Source: Tipula vernalis (taxonomy: Eukaryota > Arthropoda > Insecta > Diptera > Tipulidae). Taken from it: a stretch of DNA of 64,000 bases. A model generated the notes under the pieces. That model was not told the DNA's origin. It worked only from the letters and a program-made list of their open reading frames with translations, and did no database searches. Positions 1-11,723 of this stretch are shown one piece after another. The stretch is from contig OY282560.1 of assembly GCA_958295665.1 (NCBI GenBank), positions 39,908,590 through 39,972,589 on the forward strand. The letters are read 5' to 3'. The position numbers and the translations under genes were made by a program. The number at the start of each line of letters is the position of its first letter. Positions within the stretch are counted from its first letter, which is position 1.

Positions 1-333
1 TTCCAAGTGCTAGCCAAACCATTGTCATCATTGTTGGCAATGGCCGATATTAGCCCTTAATTGTTGAGTGCGATTTCAAAAATAAAATTTTGTAAAACTT
101 TTACTAAACGAACGATTCGTATGAATTAGGGTTTTTGACTAGGTAATTAAAGGGCCTATTCCAAGTGCTTTGACTTGTGGTAATTAAAGGGCCTATTCCA
201 AGTGCTAGCCAAACCTATGTCATCATTGTTGGCAATTGCCGATATTGGCCCTTAAGGGTTGAGTGCGATTTCAAAAATATAATTTTGTAGAACTTTTACT
301 AAACGAACGATTCGTATGGATTAGGATTTTTGA
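1..333. repeat. Two-copy direct repeat (offset 195 bp)
   Basis: A block of about 138 bp starting TTCCAAGTGCTAGCC at 1 recurs at 196 with a few substitutions. Between the copies, a 28-bp piece (GGTAATTAAAGGGCC...) is also present twice, at 142-169 and 179-206. The first copy starts at the window edge, so the array may extend to the left. No coding potential is seen. Confidence 0.8.
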
Positions 334-339
334 ATTAGG

Positions 340-779
340 CAAGGCTGGGCAGTAACGAATTACATGTATTTGAATTACGTAATTAAAATACAAATTACAA
401 TTTGTAATTTGTATTTTAATTACTCATTCTGCAAGTAACAGTACATATCTTGTATTTTAATTACTTAAACTCCCCAGTTTTTGAAATTTCTTATTTAAAT
501 TTGGTTCCAGAGTCATCAGCATAAAACTTATCATAATAATCTTTTTCTAATGATTGGTTTTTTCACTAAATGAATTTTGTCAAATCAAATTTATCAATTT
601 ACAAATGTAAAGTAATTGTAATTTGTATTTTAATTACAAATGACAATTCAAAGTAATTGTAACATGTATTTTAATTACTCCACTCGAAAGTAATTGTAAT
701 TTGTATTTTAATTACTGAGCTTGCTGTAACTCGGAAAAGTATTTTAATTACTCAGTGTATTGTAATTTGCCCAGCCTTG
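340..779. mobile_element. MITE with 12-bp perfect terminal inverted repeats
   Basis: The segment starts CAAGGCTGGGCA (340-351) and ends TGCCCAGCCTTG (768-779), an exact inverted repeat. The 440-bp interior is built from variants of GTAATTGTAATTTGTATTTTAATTAC and codes for nothing. The ends resemble hAT-type termini. The 8 bp on either side (GAATTAGG and ATCACCAC) do not match, so no target duplication is left. The call rests on the termini; the hAT assignment is inference. Confidence 0.7.
379..423. repeat. 45-nt perfect palindrome inside the MITE
   Basis: Two 22-bp arms (379-400 and 402-423) are exact reverse complements around a single central T. It lies close to the left end of the MITE and uses the same GTAATTAAAATACAAATTAC motif that recurs in its interior. 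Confidence 0.85.
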
Positions 780-2523
780 ATCACCACAATATACCAATCA
801 TGTATATTGGCGCACACACCACACAATTTATTCATTCATAACACCCGTACATCAATTCAAGCAAACATTCACACACCACCAACATAATAAGTGCATTCAA
901 ATTCGAATCCATTTTCATGAACAGACCTATATTTTTCCATGAACGCACCTGCAAAATATTATTTTGGCATCACTGCTTATAAAAAAAATGTCAAAAATCT
1001 CGCGCGCTTTATGAAACAAAAAAAGACACATGGCTTTTTTAATAATAATTGTACTAAAATTGAAAGTAAATTAATTATTTTATAAAAACGGAGTCAATAA
1101 AATACAGACATTTAATTTATAAAATAAATAACGAAAAACGTTGGAATCATCTAGCATCATAATAAAAAATTTGACTAACCCCACACTTGAAAAAATTCCA
1201 CCAAAATCAATCATTTCGAGGCTTCTTCCTAATACTTAATTCAATTTTTTCCCCCAAAATAAACTGCTGTTACTTGAAAATTTGGTTATGATTTCCTTAA
1301 AAGTATCGCTTTCTAAAACAAAAGTTGTTTGCATATTTGCAGTTGTTTGGATGTCTGGCAATTTTTAATATCACTGTGCTGATCACTGACTTATACAATA
1401 TTCCCGAAAAATACAGAGTAACGTTTCATTTCCTCTAAATTGAGGTTGATTGCGTTGACAATTCTCTACACCTCTTCTTTGTACCACTTGCTGGTAACGA
1501 AATGTAGTATAAATGTCAACCTTGATGTATTTTGAACAGTTACTAGTAATAACACATTTCGTTTAGTTATCGTTTTCCCATAGAAGACGTTCCGACATGG
1601 TCAATACTGGCCAATACAAAACTATACAATACATGATCTAAACTGCTCCATGATTGACGCCTATTGATTAGTTACCAAAACAACATTTTCTTTTTAACCA
1701 AATGCTCAGAACAGAAAAATATTCAAGATTATTAAATTCGATATTCTGCAACTATGACCAAAAACTCATTGCTATACACTTTTTACTTTACATCTCTTCA
1801 ACAAGTTTTAGAAAACTTGAATTGCGTCTGAGAACTTTTCCGGTTTCTATAATTTTTACCCAATACCATCTGGGAGCTTAATGTTCAATTTTAATAGGTT
1901 AATTGGGGCAAAAATCCATTTCTTTAATTTCGCGTTTTCTATATAAACTATTAACAGCGGCTTTCTACCAATTAGTTATCCCATCATCATTTATAAAAAG
2001 TTCCCTCAACATTTATGACAAAACTTCTTACATAATTCATTATGCTGAGAAGTTTTTGGATAACTTTCTTTGTTTTAGGCTGCAGCACTTTACAAATTAT
2101 CAATATTATAACCGCTTCAAATTAAATAGAAAATATAGATAAAATATTTACACCAATTGAAAATTGTTTAAAACTTAAATTCCCTCAAGCGGGGAAATTC
2201 TTTTTGAATCAGAAATATTATTAACGTTTTTAGGAGGTTGTAGTTTTTCCAAAATTCTTTCAGAGTCACCTTGTGTCAGTGGAACTGAGCAGTCGATGAA
2301 ATATTCATCTTAGGCTTTGGAAGTACAAACTACCCCTGATCGATGAGCTTTGTGCACATACATTGTCTATACAAACTATCCATTTAAGATTGAAATTCTC
2401 TTTGGACAATAAGCCTCAATTTGTTAGACCTCCAGTTTCACCGGAAGTTTACTTTTAGGACAATTATTCATCTTTCTATCATTTTGGGAATTGTGAATCA
2501 AAAATGACTTGAATTTGAAGGCT
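780..2523. other. AT-rich non-coding stretch, nothing recognised
   Basis: No reading frame with recognisable protein features, no RNA gene and no repeat structure was seen. A 79-codon frame at 1903-2142 has no family resemblance and is treated as chance. Confidence 0.5.
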
Positions 2524-2871
2524 TCAATTCATCAGCAATGCCTCCAAATGGCGTTCTTTGCTGTTTTTTTGCCTAGTACGGATTTTTCCACTTTCGACAT
2601 AAATATTCTTGTTGGTATCATTTTCAAAAGAGGCCGGTTTAATTATCGTTGAAGATTTGTTTAGCACAAAAGCCCCATTATGAATTAATGTAATTAGCTC
2701 TTGTTTATAAAGATCAGTTACAACAGCATCTGCATTAGCTACCTTTTTTTTGATTAACACGTTGTGGAGATTTGCGCTATTTTTAAAACTATTAAACCAC
2801 ACTCGGTTCGTCCCAAATTTGTCTTCGGAAACATTTGAAGCGCTAGATCGTGTAGGTTCCACTAGAAGCAC
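2524..2871 (-). pseudogene. Tigger/pogo-type transposase fragment
   Basis: The minus-strand frame (115 codons) contains WFNSFKNSANLHN followed by NADAVVTDLYKQELITLI. This is the pattern at the end of the CENP-B/Tigger DNA-binding region (WF-x-RFK-x-RANLHN ... A-x-ADxEAA ... L..II) just before the DDE domain. The expected NVDE motif and the DDE catalytic core do not follow, so this is a short broken piece of a Tc1/mariner-superfamily (pogo/Tigger) transposase. No terminal inverted repeats were found around it. The family call comes from remembered consensus similarity. Confidence 0.6.
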
Positions 2872-3896
2872 AGGTGCTGGTGACGTTGGATGGAGTTTTG
2901 TTTAGAAAATCTTCAAACAAATTGTTACCTTTCTATTGAGTAACCATTTGGCTCATTGAAGGTGCAATATCATTTCAAGTGCTAGGTATTTTCGATAATT
3001 TGTATGATTCACACCAACTTTGCCCATTTTGGCCAGCTAAAATTTGTATACTTAGCTATTTTAATTTCATACAAAATTAATACAAACCTTACATATTAAT
3101 ACAGAGACACCTTAATTTATAGTCCACAATCAACAGATTTAATTTTTATGAAATTACAAAATATTATAACCAATCACTTTTCAAATAAAACTAACACCAA
3201 CCAAAAATTGCAATAAATATGTAACAAAAAACTGTCAGCTGTGCGTATGTCGATTAACAAAAATTATGAGAAATAAGAGAATTTGTATAAAAGAATCTCT
3301 ATTTACGTTACTCTAAATTCATATAAATATAAAATCACGTACATAGGTTTACTCTTTTGCATTCCTATTTGGAGTGAAGTTACCAGTGTATTAATGCTTT
3401 TTGTAGCGTTCAACATGGAAATGAGAATGCTAAATTGAGCTCTGAAGCACAAGAAAATGTACATCGATGGCCTATTCGAAGGGAGAATTACCACATGCAT
3501 GGAAAGCTTTAATCCATTTCTCTTTAAGGGACTTGTGGAAAACTTAATAGGATAAATATCAGAAGTAATGAAAAATGGAGGTCGACCAACAAAATATTAA
3601 GGTTGTCAGTTGTATGGTCAGTAATCATCAATATTTAAAAATAAAAATAAAAATCTTCAGTATTAGTGAAAAATGCGAAAAAGTACGATTGCGTAATCAT
3701 TTTGTGACTTTGTGTATTTATTATTTGGTTTCAATTGGAATCCAACTATACCGCAATCAAAATCAAATTACACTACAGAAACATAAATCACGATGTGGTT
3801 TTAATATATGATAGAGGGTAATTTCTGGGGCGATTTTATAGGAATCATCTTCCAAATCTTGTCCTCCAGATTAATTTATTCCTTGGAGTAAAGGGC
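2872..3896. other. Non-coding stretch, nothing recognised
   Basis: It holds small frames at 3303-3500 (-) and 3575-3811 (+) with no family resemblance and no supporting signals. It may include unrecognised decayed flanks of the Tigger fragment. Confidence 0.4.
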
Positions 3897-3903
3897 AAGT
3901 TTG

Positions 3904-4207
3904 TGCAATCGGCTTAGTGGTTAAAGCTGCGGCGTTTGTATCGGGAGGTACCGGGTTCGAATCCCGGTAGGGGCGGGATGCAAGAAGGTGTTTCCATCAC
4001 CTGATTACGATCATTGATGACGATGAATACAACTATGACCCACCTTTCATCTCAGCAGGTAGTTTATACAAAAAAACGGGTCTATAGCCGTACGTCCTCG
4101 ATTTAGATGCTACTGCGTAAAGTATGACGGTAAAAGTTAACTGCGAAAGAGTTGGGTGACTTGAGCACCAGAACAGAGTGGATAGGTTAAAATCCGACAA
4201 AAAAAAA
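3904..4207 (+). mobile_element. tRNA-derived SINE
   Basis: A tRNA-like head carries an A-box-like GGCTTAGTGG (3911-3920) and a canonical B box GGTTCGAATCC (3954-3964), about 43 nt apart as in RNA polymerase III internal promoters. A tRNA-unrelated body of about 220 bp follows, ending in an A-run (4199-4207). The 5' and 3' ends of the tRNA-like part cannot form an acceptor stem, so it is not a working tRNA. No clear target-site duplication was found. Confidence 0.75.
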
Positions 4208-4409
4208 GAAATCCGATAATTCCTTCCGGGATTTTATTCGTTAGTTTTATTTTTAAATAACGAAAGTCATACGTCTATTTATATATATATTTAGCGCACA
4301 AGCCGGCTCTTCCCTTTTTTTTGTCTGTCGTTAGGCGAAACTCGTTTTGCGCGTATAAAGCATCCAAACTGATATATTTCCATTAATAGGCGGTAGTTTT
4401 TGAACATGC

Positions 4410-5372
4410 TGGACGAAGAAGAAGGTCAGCAACCATTATTTGTACTATCGGAATCTATCAGTTCAATTTTCTGACAAGGAGTGCTAAGACGCATTTATCA
4501 GTTTCAGCCAAAATCTCAATTGGTGATACATAAAGTAACCAAAATAAATTATCCTTCTGGATAGAGCGTAGCTTTTGGGTTCGATCGTCTAAATAGTTGA
4601 TCAGCTACTACGTGTACTATCGGAAACTGAATTCAAATCTCTGGCAGGGGGTGCCAGGGCCCATTTATTAGTTTCAGTTAAAACTTCAATTGGTACCTAA
4701 ATTCCCAGACTGAATTTATTACCCTGGACAGGAAGTAGTTTTTGGGAGCTATCACGTGTACTATCGAAACTAAGTTGAAATCTCTGGCAAGGTGTGATAA
4801 GGCCCATTTACCAGTTTAAGTCAACATATTAATTGGCACCTAAAGTTTCCAGACTTATTTCCCTAGGTAGGGGAATGTTTTCGGGTTCTAAGGACAGAAA
4901 AGTAGGTCAGCTACCACTTGTACAATCGGAACCTGACTTTAAATCTCTGACAAGGAGCTCTAGGGCCCATTTATAAGTTTCAGTCAAAGTCTCAATTGGT
5001 ACCTAAAGTTCCTAGAGTAATTTATTCCCCCAGCTACCACGTTCATTATCAGAAACTGAATTCAAATCTCTAACAAGAACTACAAGGCCCCATTTATCAA
5101 TTTCAGTCAAATCCTCAATTTCCGCTAGGCTTATTTATTCTTCTGGATATAAGCTAGGTTTGCACCCAATGGACGAAGGAATAGGTCAGCTACTATGTGT
5201 AATTGTGTACTATCGGAAGCTGAATTCAAATTTGTAGGAAAGAATGCTAGGGCCCATTTTTCAGTTTAAATTAAAATCTCAATTGGTACATAAAGTTCTC
5301 AGAATAATTAATTCCCCTAGGTAGGATGTAATTTTGAGCTGGATGGACGGAAAAGACGGCCCACAACGTCTC
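4410..5372. repeat. Degenerate ~126-176-bp tandem repeat, about six copies
   Basis: A module containing GTCAGCTACCACGTGTACTATCGG, GAATTCAAATCTCTGACAAGG, GGGCCCATTTATCAGTTT and CTCAATTGGTACC recurs from about 4424, 4600, 4750, 4908, 5034 and 5187, with a worn seventh start near 5350. Spacing varies from about 126 to 176 bp because of indels. Copies are clearly diverged, so this is an old array. No coding frame spans it. Confidence 0.75.
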
Positions 5373-5390
5373 TGTTTACAATTTCAATCT

Positions 5391-7077
5391 GAAATAAATA
5401 TCATCAAATATTATGAGTAAATGACATTTCTGGCGAAAATTGTCATTATTTTCCGATTTTCTTGTTATAGTTTATGGCGAAAATTATTTTTGCTTAAATT
5501 TGTAATAACAAGAATTTTTATGTTCTTATTAGAATAAATTATTACGACAGATGATTTGCTTTAATGAGCTTTAGTACTAGGAAAAATGTATTAACTGGGG
5601 AAACAGCGGCATCTAATTTTTATTTTTTAATAAATGATAAGTTTACTAAATATTTGGCATTTTAAATCTTAAAAAGTGTATCCATTGATACACATCCATT
5701 GATAAAGCTAGATTATAATTTCAAAAATCAGTGTCGTTCGTTTGCAATTATTTTAATTTCACCTTTAGAAAATTAGCGCTGGCTAATAGTCGGACTAATG
5801 AAATTGGACAATATATTTCCTTATTACAGGAATCCTAGAGTACTTTGAACCGCATTAACTTCTTGCAAGAGCGAGTGCCCTGATTCGGAGTTCTATTGTT
5901 CTATATTCGAAATTGTCTGGATTTCCCTTGGAAAATTCATTTGTCAAAGCAACAAAATTTAGTTTCGATTCTGCGAAACGCAAGAATCAGTCCAAATGAT
6001 ACTCTTTTCTGTTTGCGGAAAACTGAAGTGAAAATACCGCAGTATCCAGTTAAATTAAAACAACTGTTTTCGGTTATTGTAATGGCAATAGTCAGCTGTT
6101 GGCAACATAAATACCAAAATTCGAGTATTTTGACAAATCCGTTGATATGACGAATAATATCTAGTTGTTTATAGAATAGTTTGTGTTTTTTGTAGGCCTC
6201 CCTTTTACTGGTGATTTGGATGTTCTGGTGTTGAATTCAAATTTTGTTGATATATACCATAAAGTATTTGTGGAAAATACTTGACACACTCTGTTTAGTT
6301 GACCGAATTTTAACAAAATTGTAATGGTATACATTTTTCCTCCGGAAGCTCAAATTTTTTGTTCGATTCTGCTCTACCGAAGTTCTATAGACCATCTGGC
6401 CGAAAAATTCACCTTCAGATTTTCAATTTAGATTCCAAAAGCTGTCAAAAAAATTGTAACTTAATTGAATGTACTATAACAGTTATATGGACAATTTCAA
6501 CCATATCCGTCCTTTATTTGGCGTTTTCTACGTATTATGTCATTTTATTACGTTTAGTTTCCATTTTTCGAGATAATGGGACCGTTTTATAGACAACGTT
6601 TTCAAGCCACAAGGAGAATCTAAAATTGTTGTTGTTATAATTACATATTTTAAACACACTTGTCCCAAATAATTATTTTGCTGTTTGGGAGTTAGATTCT
6701 AAAAATGATTGTGCTTTTATAAATAAGAAATTCTTTGGGATAAAGCGTAAGTTTTAAAAATATTTCTAATACTGACTTTTTAAGGTTGCGACATAGTGTA
6801 ATATGGAAATACAAATACTCTGGCTTAATTTCCAAATTATGAAGGTGGCGTAAAATTTAAGAAACGTTGATTTTACTTTTGTGGAGTTACCTATAAAAAT
6901 GATTTAGCCTAAATCAAAAGCAAAACTTGGATGAAGTTAGTGTTAAACAGGATACAGCGCGAGTTAAATGGAAGAAAGAAGTGTAAAAGTCGAAAGAAGA
7001 AGAAGGAAATAAGTTTAATGAAACAATTAACATTCGGTAAATGGTAATTTCGTGGTAAGCGTACTTTAATCCTGAAC
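5391..7077. other. Non-coding stretch, nothing recognised
   Basis: Reading frames at 5896-6150 and 6359-6592 show no recognisable motifs. The last few hundred bases lead into the Pao/BEL remnant and might include its decayed leader, but no LTR could be identified. Confidence 0.4.
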
Positions 7078-7694
7078 ATGAAGCAAAAATTATTGCAACA
7101 ATTCAACGTTTCGGATCTTCGTAGAATAACAGACTTGTCTGATGGCGTCGTTCGTCAGTTGAAGTGCCTGGGCGCTCAACATGAGAAGCGTGACCCCTGG
7201 TTATTATATTTAATTCTGAATAAGCTTGATTGGCAGACTAAAGAGGCGTGGGCACAATATTCAGTGGACAAAGAATCACCTTCCTTCGAAGAATTTTTGA
7301 AATTCCTGGACAAAAGATGCGACACTTTTGAATCTTGTGTACCAGTTAAGATGTCAGCACCGAGATGTGCATCCACCACGAAGATTCCCACGCGAGTAAA
7401 TAAACAAACAAATTGCTTCAGATTTAAGCGAATGATGGCTTCGGACCGCGGCAACTGGCAAAGGAGTCTAAGTTGTGCTTGAACTGTTTAACACAGTTTC
7501 ATACAACCGCTGAATGTTCATCAAGTTTCTCTTGTCGGATTTGTGGTCAGAGACACAACACAATCGTCCATGAAGATACAACACATGAGAAAGCCCAGAC
7601 CAAAATCAACACATTGCATTCAACCGTTAGCTCACAACTGCGAGATGACAATAACCTCGAGACATCAAATCGCACCGATCAAGCGACCGATTGA
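7078..7694 (+). pseudogene. Pao/BEL gag remnant with zinc knuckle
   Basis: The first frame (7078-7482) has the pattern LSDGVVRQLKCLGAQ ... WLLYLILNKLDWQTKEAWAQY ... SFEEFLKFLDKRC, typical of the Pao-type gag core. A frameshift leads into the frame at 7473-7694, which carries CLNCLTQFHTTAEC and CRICGQRHNTIVH, Cys/His knuckles that bind nucleic acid in related gags. The N-terminal part of gag is missing. Stops then follow before the protease region. Confidence 0.75.
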
Positions 7695-7889
7695 CAATTA
7701 ACTGTCCAAGATGCTCCAACGATTATTAATACCAATAACTTTTTAACTCCAATTTCAGATTCAATCCACGCTTTCCCGCAAACACATTCATCAAAATCTG
7801 ATTCTAATCTTTGCAATGCAATTTCGTCTGTTTCTACTCTCAACGTAGAGAACTCGTATCCGTCTGAGTCTGTAGCTCTCAGGGTTTAT

Positions 7890-8317
7890 AATTCTTCTCT
7901 GACCTTGCTGCCAACTGAATTAATCATGGTTCAGGACTCCAGAGGATCTCATCGGCAGTTCCGTGCGTTATTGGACTCAGCGGCAGAATCCAGTTTGGTT
8001 ACTGAAAAGTGTATTCGATATCTAAACTTACTGCGCAACCATGCCTGTGTAAACAATAAAGGTTTAGGTTCTATAAGCGCCGGTAGAACAAAAGGATCTG
8101 TGCAATTGAACATTCAAACATATGATAATCTCTCTTTGTCCGTGAGAGCTTTTATAATGAGAAAATTAACTTCTGATGTTCCCCCGATCACATTGAAGTT
8201 AACAAGCCTCGAAAAGGTTCAGTCCTTACATCTTGCTGATCCACATTTCAACCACTAGAGTCCCGTGGACATACTCTTAGGAAGAGACATTTTCATGAAA
8301 TTACTGCGACCAGAAAA
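7890..8317 (+). pseudogene. Pao/BEL aspartic protease remnant
   Basis: The frame starting near 7905 contains FRALLDSAAESSLVTEKC, matching the retropepsin active-site region (here LLDSAAESS instead of the usual LLDTGA/S). A long beta-rich stretch typical of the Pao protease domain follows. A stop at 8256-8258 interrupts it before the sentence resumes with LGRDIF-like residues just downstream. Confidence 0.65.
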
Positions 8318-9408
8318 ATGGATCACGATCTATTTACACAAAACACATGTTTCGGCTACGTCATCTCTGGTAAGGCATCCTTTAAATTAGATAATGACTT
8401 TGTTTCAGCAAACAACACAGTCATGAATTGTCACGTCGACCTCCAAGATACAATTCAGAAATTCTGGGAGGTAGAGGATATCGAGCCCCTAGAAAATAGA
8501 ACCGAACACTGGTGCGATTCTCATTGTAGGGAGAATACCGTTAAGGACAACAAAACAGGTAAATACATCGTGCGGTTACCATTTAAACCTAATTCACCTA
8601 ATCTCGGAAATTCGTTACATATGGCAACCAAGAGGCTTTTTGCAGTGGAGCGTCGATTCCAAAAATTCCCTGAACTACAAAACGAGTATTCAGAGTTTAT
8701 GAAACAATACATTGATCTGGGCCATATGTCTCTAATTCCACACGCTGAAATCAAAGGATCCACCACGAACACATTTTACTTTCCACATCATGCGGTATAG
8801 AAACATTCAAGTTCAACCACGAAGCTACGCGTAGTGTTTGACGGGTCCTCAAAATCTTCATCAGGCATCTCGTTAAATGATAAATTAGATCCTGGACCGT
8901 CAATACTACAAGAATTATTCTCCATCCTGGTTAGATTTCGAAAACACGAAATTGCGTTCGCAGCTGACGTAGAAAAGATGTTCAGGCAGGTCATCGTTCA
9001 CGAAGATGATCGCGATTAATAGCGCGTAGTCTGGCGCGAGAACCAAAACTGCCCGATCCTACATTATCGCTTAAATACCGTCAAGTATGGTACAATTTGT
9101 GCTACGTTTTTAGCTTCCCAAACCCTACAACAAATGCAGACGACTTACTAGCTGATTTCGCCGATGTTAAACGTGTCATAAAGGCAGACTTTTACGTCGA
9201 CGATTTGCTTTCGGGTTGCGCGAACGTGGATGAGGCCAAATATCTTCAGCCAAGAATAGTCGAGGGATTGAGCAGCAGCGGGCTTAGACTAAGGAAATGG
9301 GTATCGAAGAGCCAAGAACTATTGAGCACTATACCAAAGGATGAGCAGGAGACATTGATTGAGTTTTATATTGGCGAGACTTTCCTGAAAACCCTGGGTC
9401 TGGTTTAG
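8318..9408 (+). pseudogene. Pao/BEL reverse transcriptase remnant
   Basis: Three frames in series cover it. 8318-8800 carries the linker and fingers (VRLPFKPN ... AVERRFQKFPEL ... GHMSLIPHAE). 8834-9019 carries VFDGSSKSSSGISLNDKLDPGP and the motif A region FAADVEKMFRQV. 9097-9408 carries the catalytic FYVDDLLSG (motif C). Stops at 8798-8800 and 9017-9019 and a deletion between motifs A and C destroy the enzyme. The order and spacing match Pao/BEL, not gypsy. Confidence 0.85.
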
Positions 9409-9483
9409 ATAACCTGTTCGGATTGCTTTACTTTCAAAATTAGTAAGATCAATGATCCCAGCCCTACTACGAAGCGAAGGTTC

Positions 9484-10035
9484 TTGTCCATTACCGATCG
9501 TATCTTCGATCCATTAGGATTCCTCTCACCATATACGGTCGTTGCTAAAATCATGTTTCAAAAACTCTGGCTCCACAAGCTCGACTGGGGCGATCCTCTG
9601 CCCGAGAAAATGGAATTGGAATGGGAAAAACTACGTTCGAACTTCATTATATTTGAGAGATTGCACATTCCTCATTTTTTGAATATACCACAGTCCTTCG
9701 ATGTTCCTTGGATATCCCGAATCTGCAGATATATGGCTGGACTGATTCTATGATTGTTCTTGCATGGCTGTCAGATGTTCCCAGACGGTGGAAGCGAAAA
9801 GTTTCATCGCAAACCGTACATCATTCATTCTGGATCGCCTTCCGCGGCTGAATTGGGATCATTTGTCTTCAAAGGAGAATCCAGCACACTTAGCGTCACG
9901 AGGAATATTTCCAGATCAATTAATCAACAACTCGCTATGGTGGGACGGTCCAGAATTCCTACAAAACTTTGCCGATCACTGGCCGAAATCATCTGACGTA
10001 CAACGTTCGAGTGTGAGTTTTGCCGACTTGAAACC
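9484..10035 (+). pseudogene. Pao/BEL RT-RNase H remnant with deleted core
   Basis: The frame at 9484-9753 has RIFDPLGFLSPYTVVAKIMFQKLW and LDWGDPLPE, the conserved Pao segment leading into RNase H. The frame at 9764-10066 has VEAKSFIANRTSFI and LSSKENPAHLASRG, the end of the same domain. Most of the catalytic RNase H between them is absent, so an internal deletion lies near 9750-9770. Confidence 0.75.
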
Positions 10036-10548
10036 GTGTGGTGGGCTCAGTGTGAAAGCTTCATAGATGATATTAGTCGAATCACCAAGGATTCCAAACT
10101 ACAACGAGACAGTAAACTTCGGGCATTGTCCCCGTTTATTGATGACCAGGGAACGCTAAGAGTTGGTGGACGGATCGGTTTGATGACTTGCTGTTCATGT
10201 GACACGAAGCATCCGGCAGTACTCGATGCCCGCCATCCCTTCACATAAGCACTCGTAAGGATCTTACATATGCACCACTTACATCCTACACAACAACAGT
10301 TGCTCGCCGTTATCCGTCAAGGATATTTTATTATCAGCGCCAAAAATTCTCGCCATAAAGATAGCTCGTTCCTGTGTCACATGCAGTCGACCTCGTATAA
10401 GGACGTCACAACAACAGATGGGTAATCTTCCGTCGTACCGAATTACACCGTCACGACCATTTTCCACGGTGGGTGTCGATTTCGCTGGTCCAGTCAAGGT
10501 GAAATCTAAAACCGGACGCGGCGCAAGCATTATAATGTTTAACGAAGC
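10036..10548 (+). pseudogene. Pao/BEL integrase N-terminal remnant
   Basis: It shows DSKLRALSPFIDDQGTLRVGGRI and KHPAVLDARHPFT, then ILHMHHLHPTQQQLLAVIRQGYFI (the H2C2-type zinc-binding region), a degenerate CxxC and finally VGVDFAGPVKVKSKTGRG, the start of the DDE core. Homology ends soon after. The catalytic core is mostly missing. Confidence 0.75.
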
Positions 10549-11723
10549 AAGTCATTTTATTTCAATAAATTAATAATTGCTAAAATTTTAATTAATAAAA
10601 TAAATATCACAGAGTTTGTCAAAATCAATAATTTATTTATATATCCAGAACGATATATACAATGCTATTTACAGTAAAAGGCCACTTTTTCAGCGAAAAA
10701 TATTGCAAAATACACAAAATGGCATTCCTCTATTTTGAAACTTTTAACAAAATGTTACATCCCATTTAAAAACGCATAGTAACATTTTGAAAACATTTTG
10801 TTCAATCCGCTTATTGGTACTGATTAAAATTGTTTTCTCTTGTGAAAATATTGGAAAAGCGGAAGTTTAATTTTGGCAGCAAAACGATAAGAGAAACACT
10901 GAAAAATTGACGTTTTGTAAAACTCGGAAACGCCATGGATTGATTTATTTTATCTGAGGGTTATACGCCTCTCTTAGAGGTGCTTAATACTCCGAAAATG
11001 TTTTCACCCAATGGAAATGGTGTCTCATTTGTCCATTGAATATAAAATTTGCAAAGGATGTATATATAAAAAAAATGGAAATACCCAGATATTCAATGTG
11101 GATCAATTTTTAACTATTCTGTAAAGGGAGACTTGTGTTATAGTTTTAAAATTAAATTCTTTTTTCCAAAATATTTTAAAATGAAATAATTTTTGTATTT
11201 TCGTTTATGATCGTATTACGTATCTTTCAATTTTGATATTGTAGCCCTTCTAAATATAGCCATTATCCCCATTTTTCTTGAACATTATGTCCGCAAATAT
11301 CGAATATTTACCAACATTTTAATGACTATTAATTTTCGATTATTACGGTTGATTTTGGTTTGGAAAATTTTGAAATCTTTGTTTAGGCAATTGTTCAACA
11401 TGTTTGTTCTTTTTTTGATAAATTTGAGCGATCTTAGTTAATCGACCGTATTTACGCCACTACAATCGCCCAAACCTAAAATAAAGAAAATATTCGAACA
11501 TTTTTGGATGATTTGGTCGTCCAATAAAATACCTATGCACTTTTTCCATGTGTTTCTATTCTTTGGGAATAGAACGAAAATATTGAACGGATATCTACAA
11601 TAATAATATTTAAAGGCACGTAGTCTTCATCAATTTCATTACAGCTACAATTTATAAATTCAAACTATAGAACTTTTGAATGCATTCAACTCTCCGCGCA
11701 TTTCTATTTTTTAAAAGGTCACT
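10549..11723. other. AT-rich non-coding stretch
   Basis: No protein-like frame, RNA gene or clear repeat was seen between the Pao/BEL remnant and the hairpin at 11724. Confidence 0.5.

Larger units (their letters stand above)
7078..10548 (+). mobile_element. Degenerate Pao/BEL LTR retrotransposon
   Basis: In order on the plus strand are gag, aspartic protease, reverse transcriptase, RNase H remnant and integrase start, each recognisable as Pao/BEL but cut by stops and frameshifts. No flanking LTRs were identified, and homology stops abruptly near 10548 inside the integrase. The base composition is more GC-rich than the surroundings, as expected for former coding sequence. It is dead and 5'/3' truncated. 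Confidence 0.85.

Noticed and set aside
3904..3977. Functional tRNA gene
   Set aside because: Pol III boxes are present but the acceptor stem cannot form and an unrelated body plus A-tail follows, as in a SINE.
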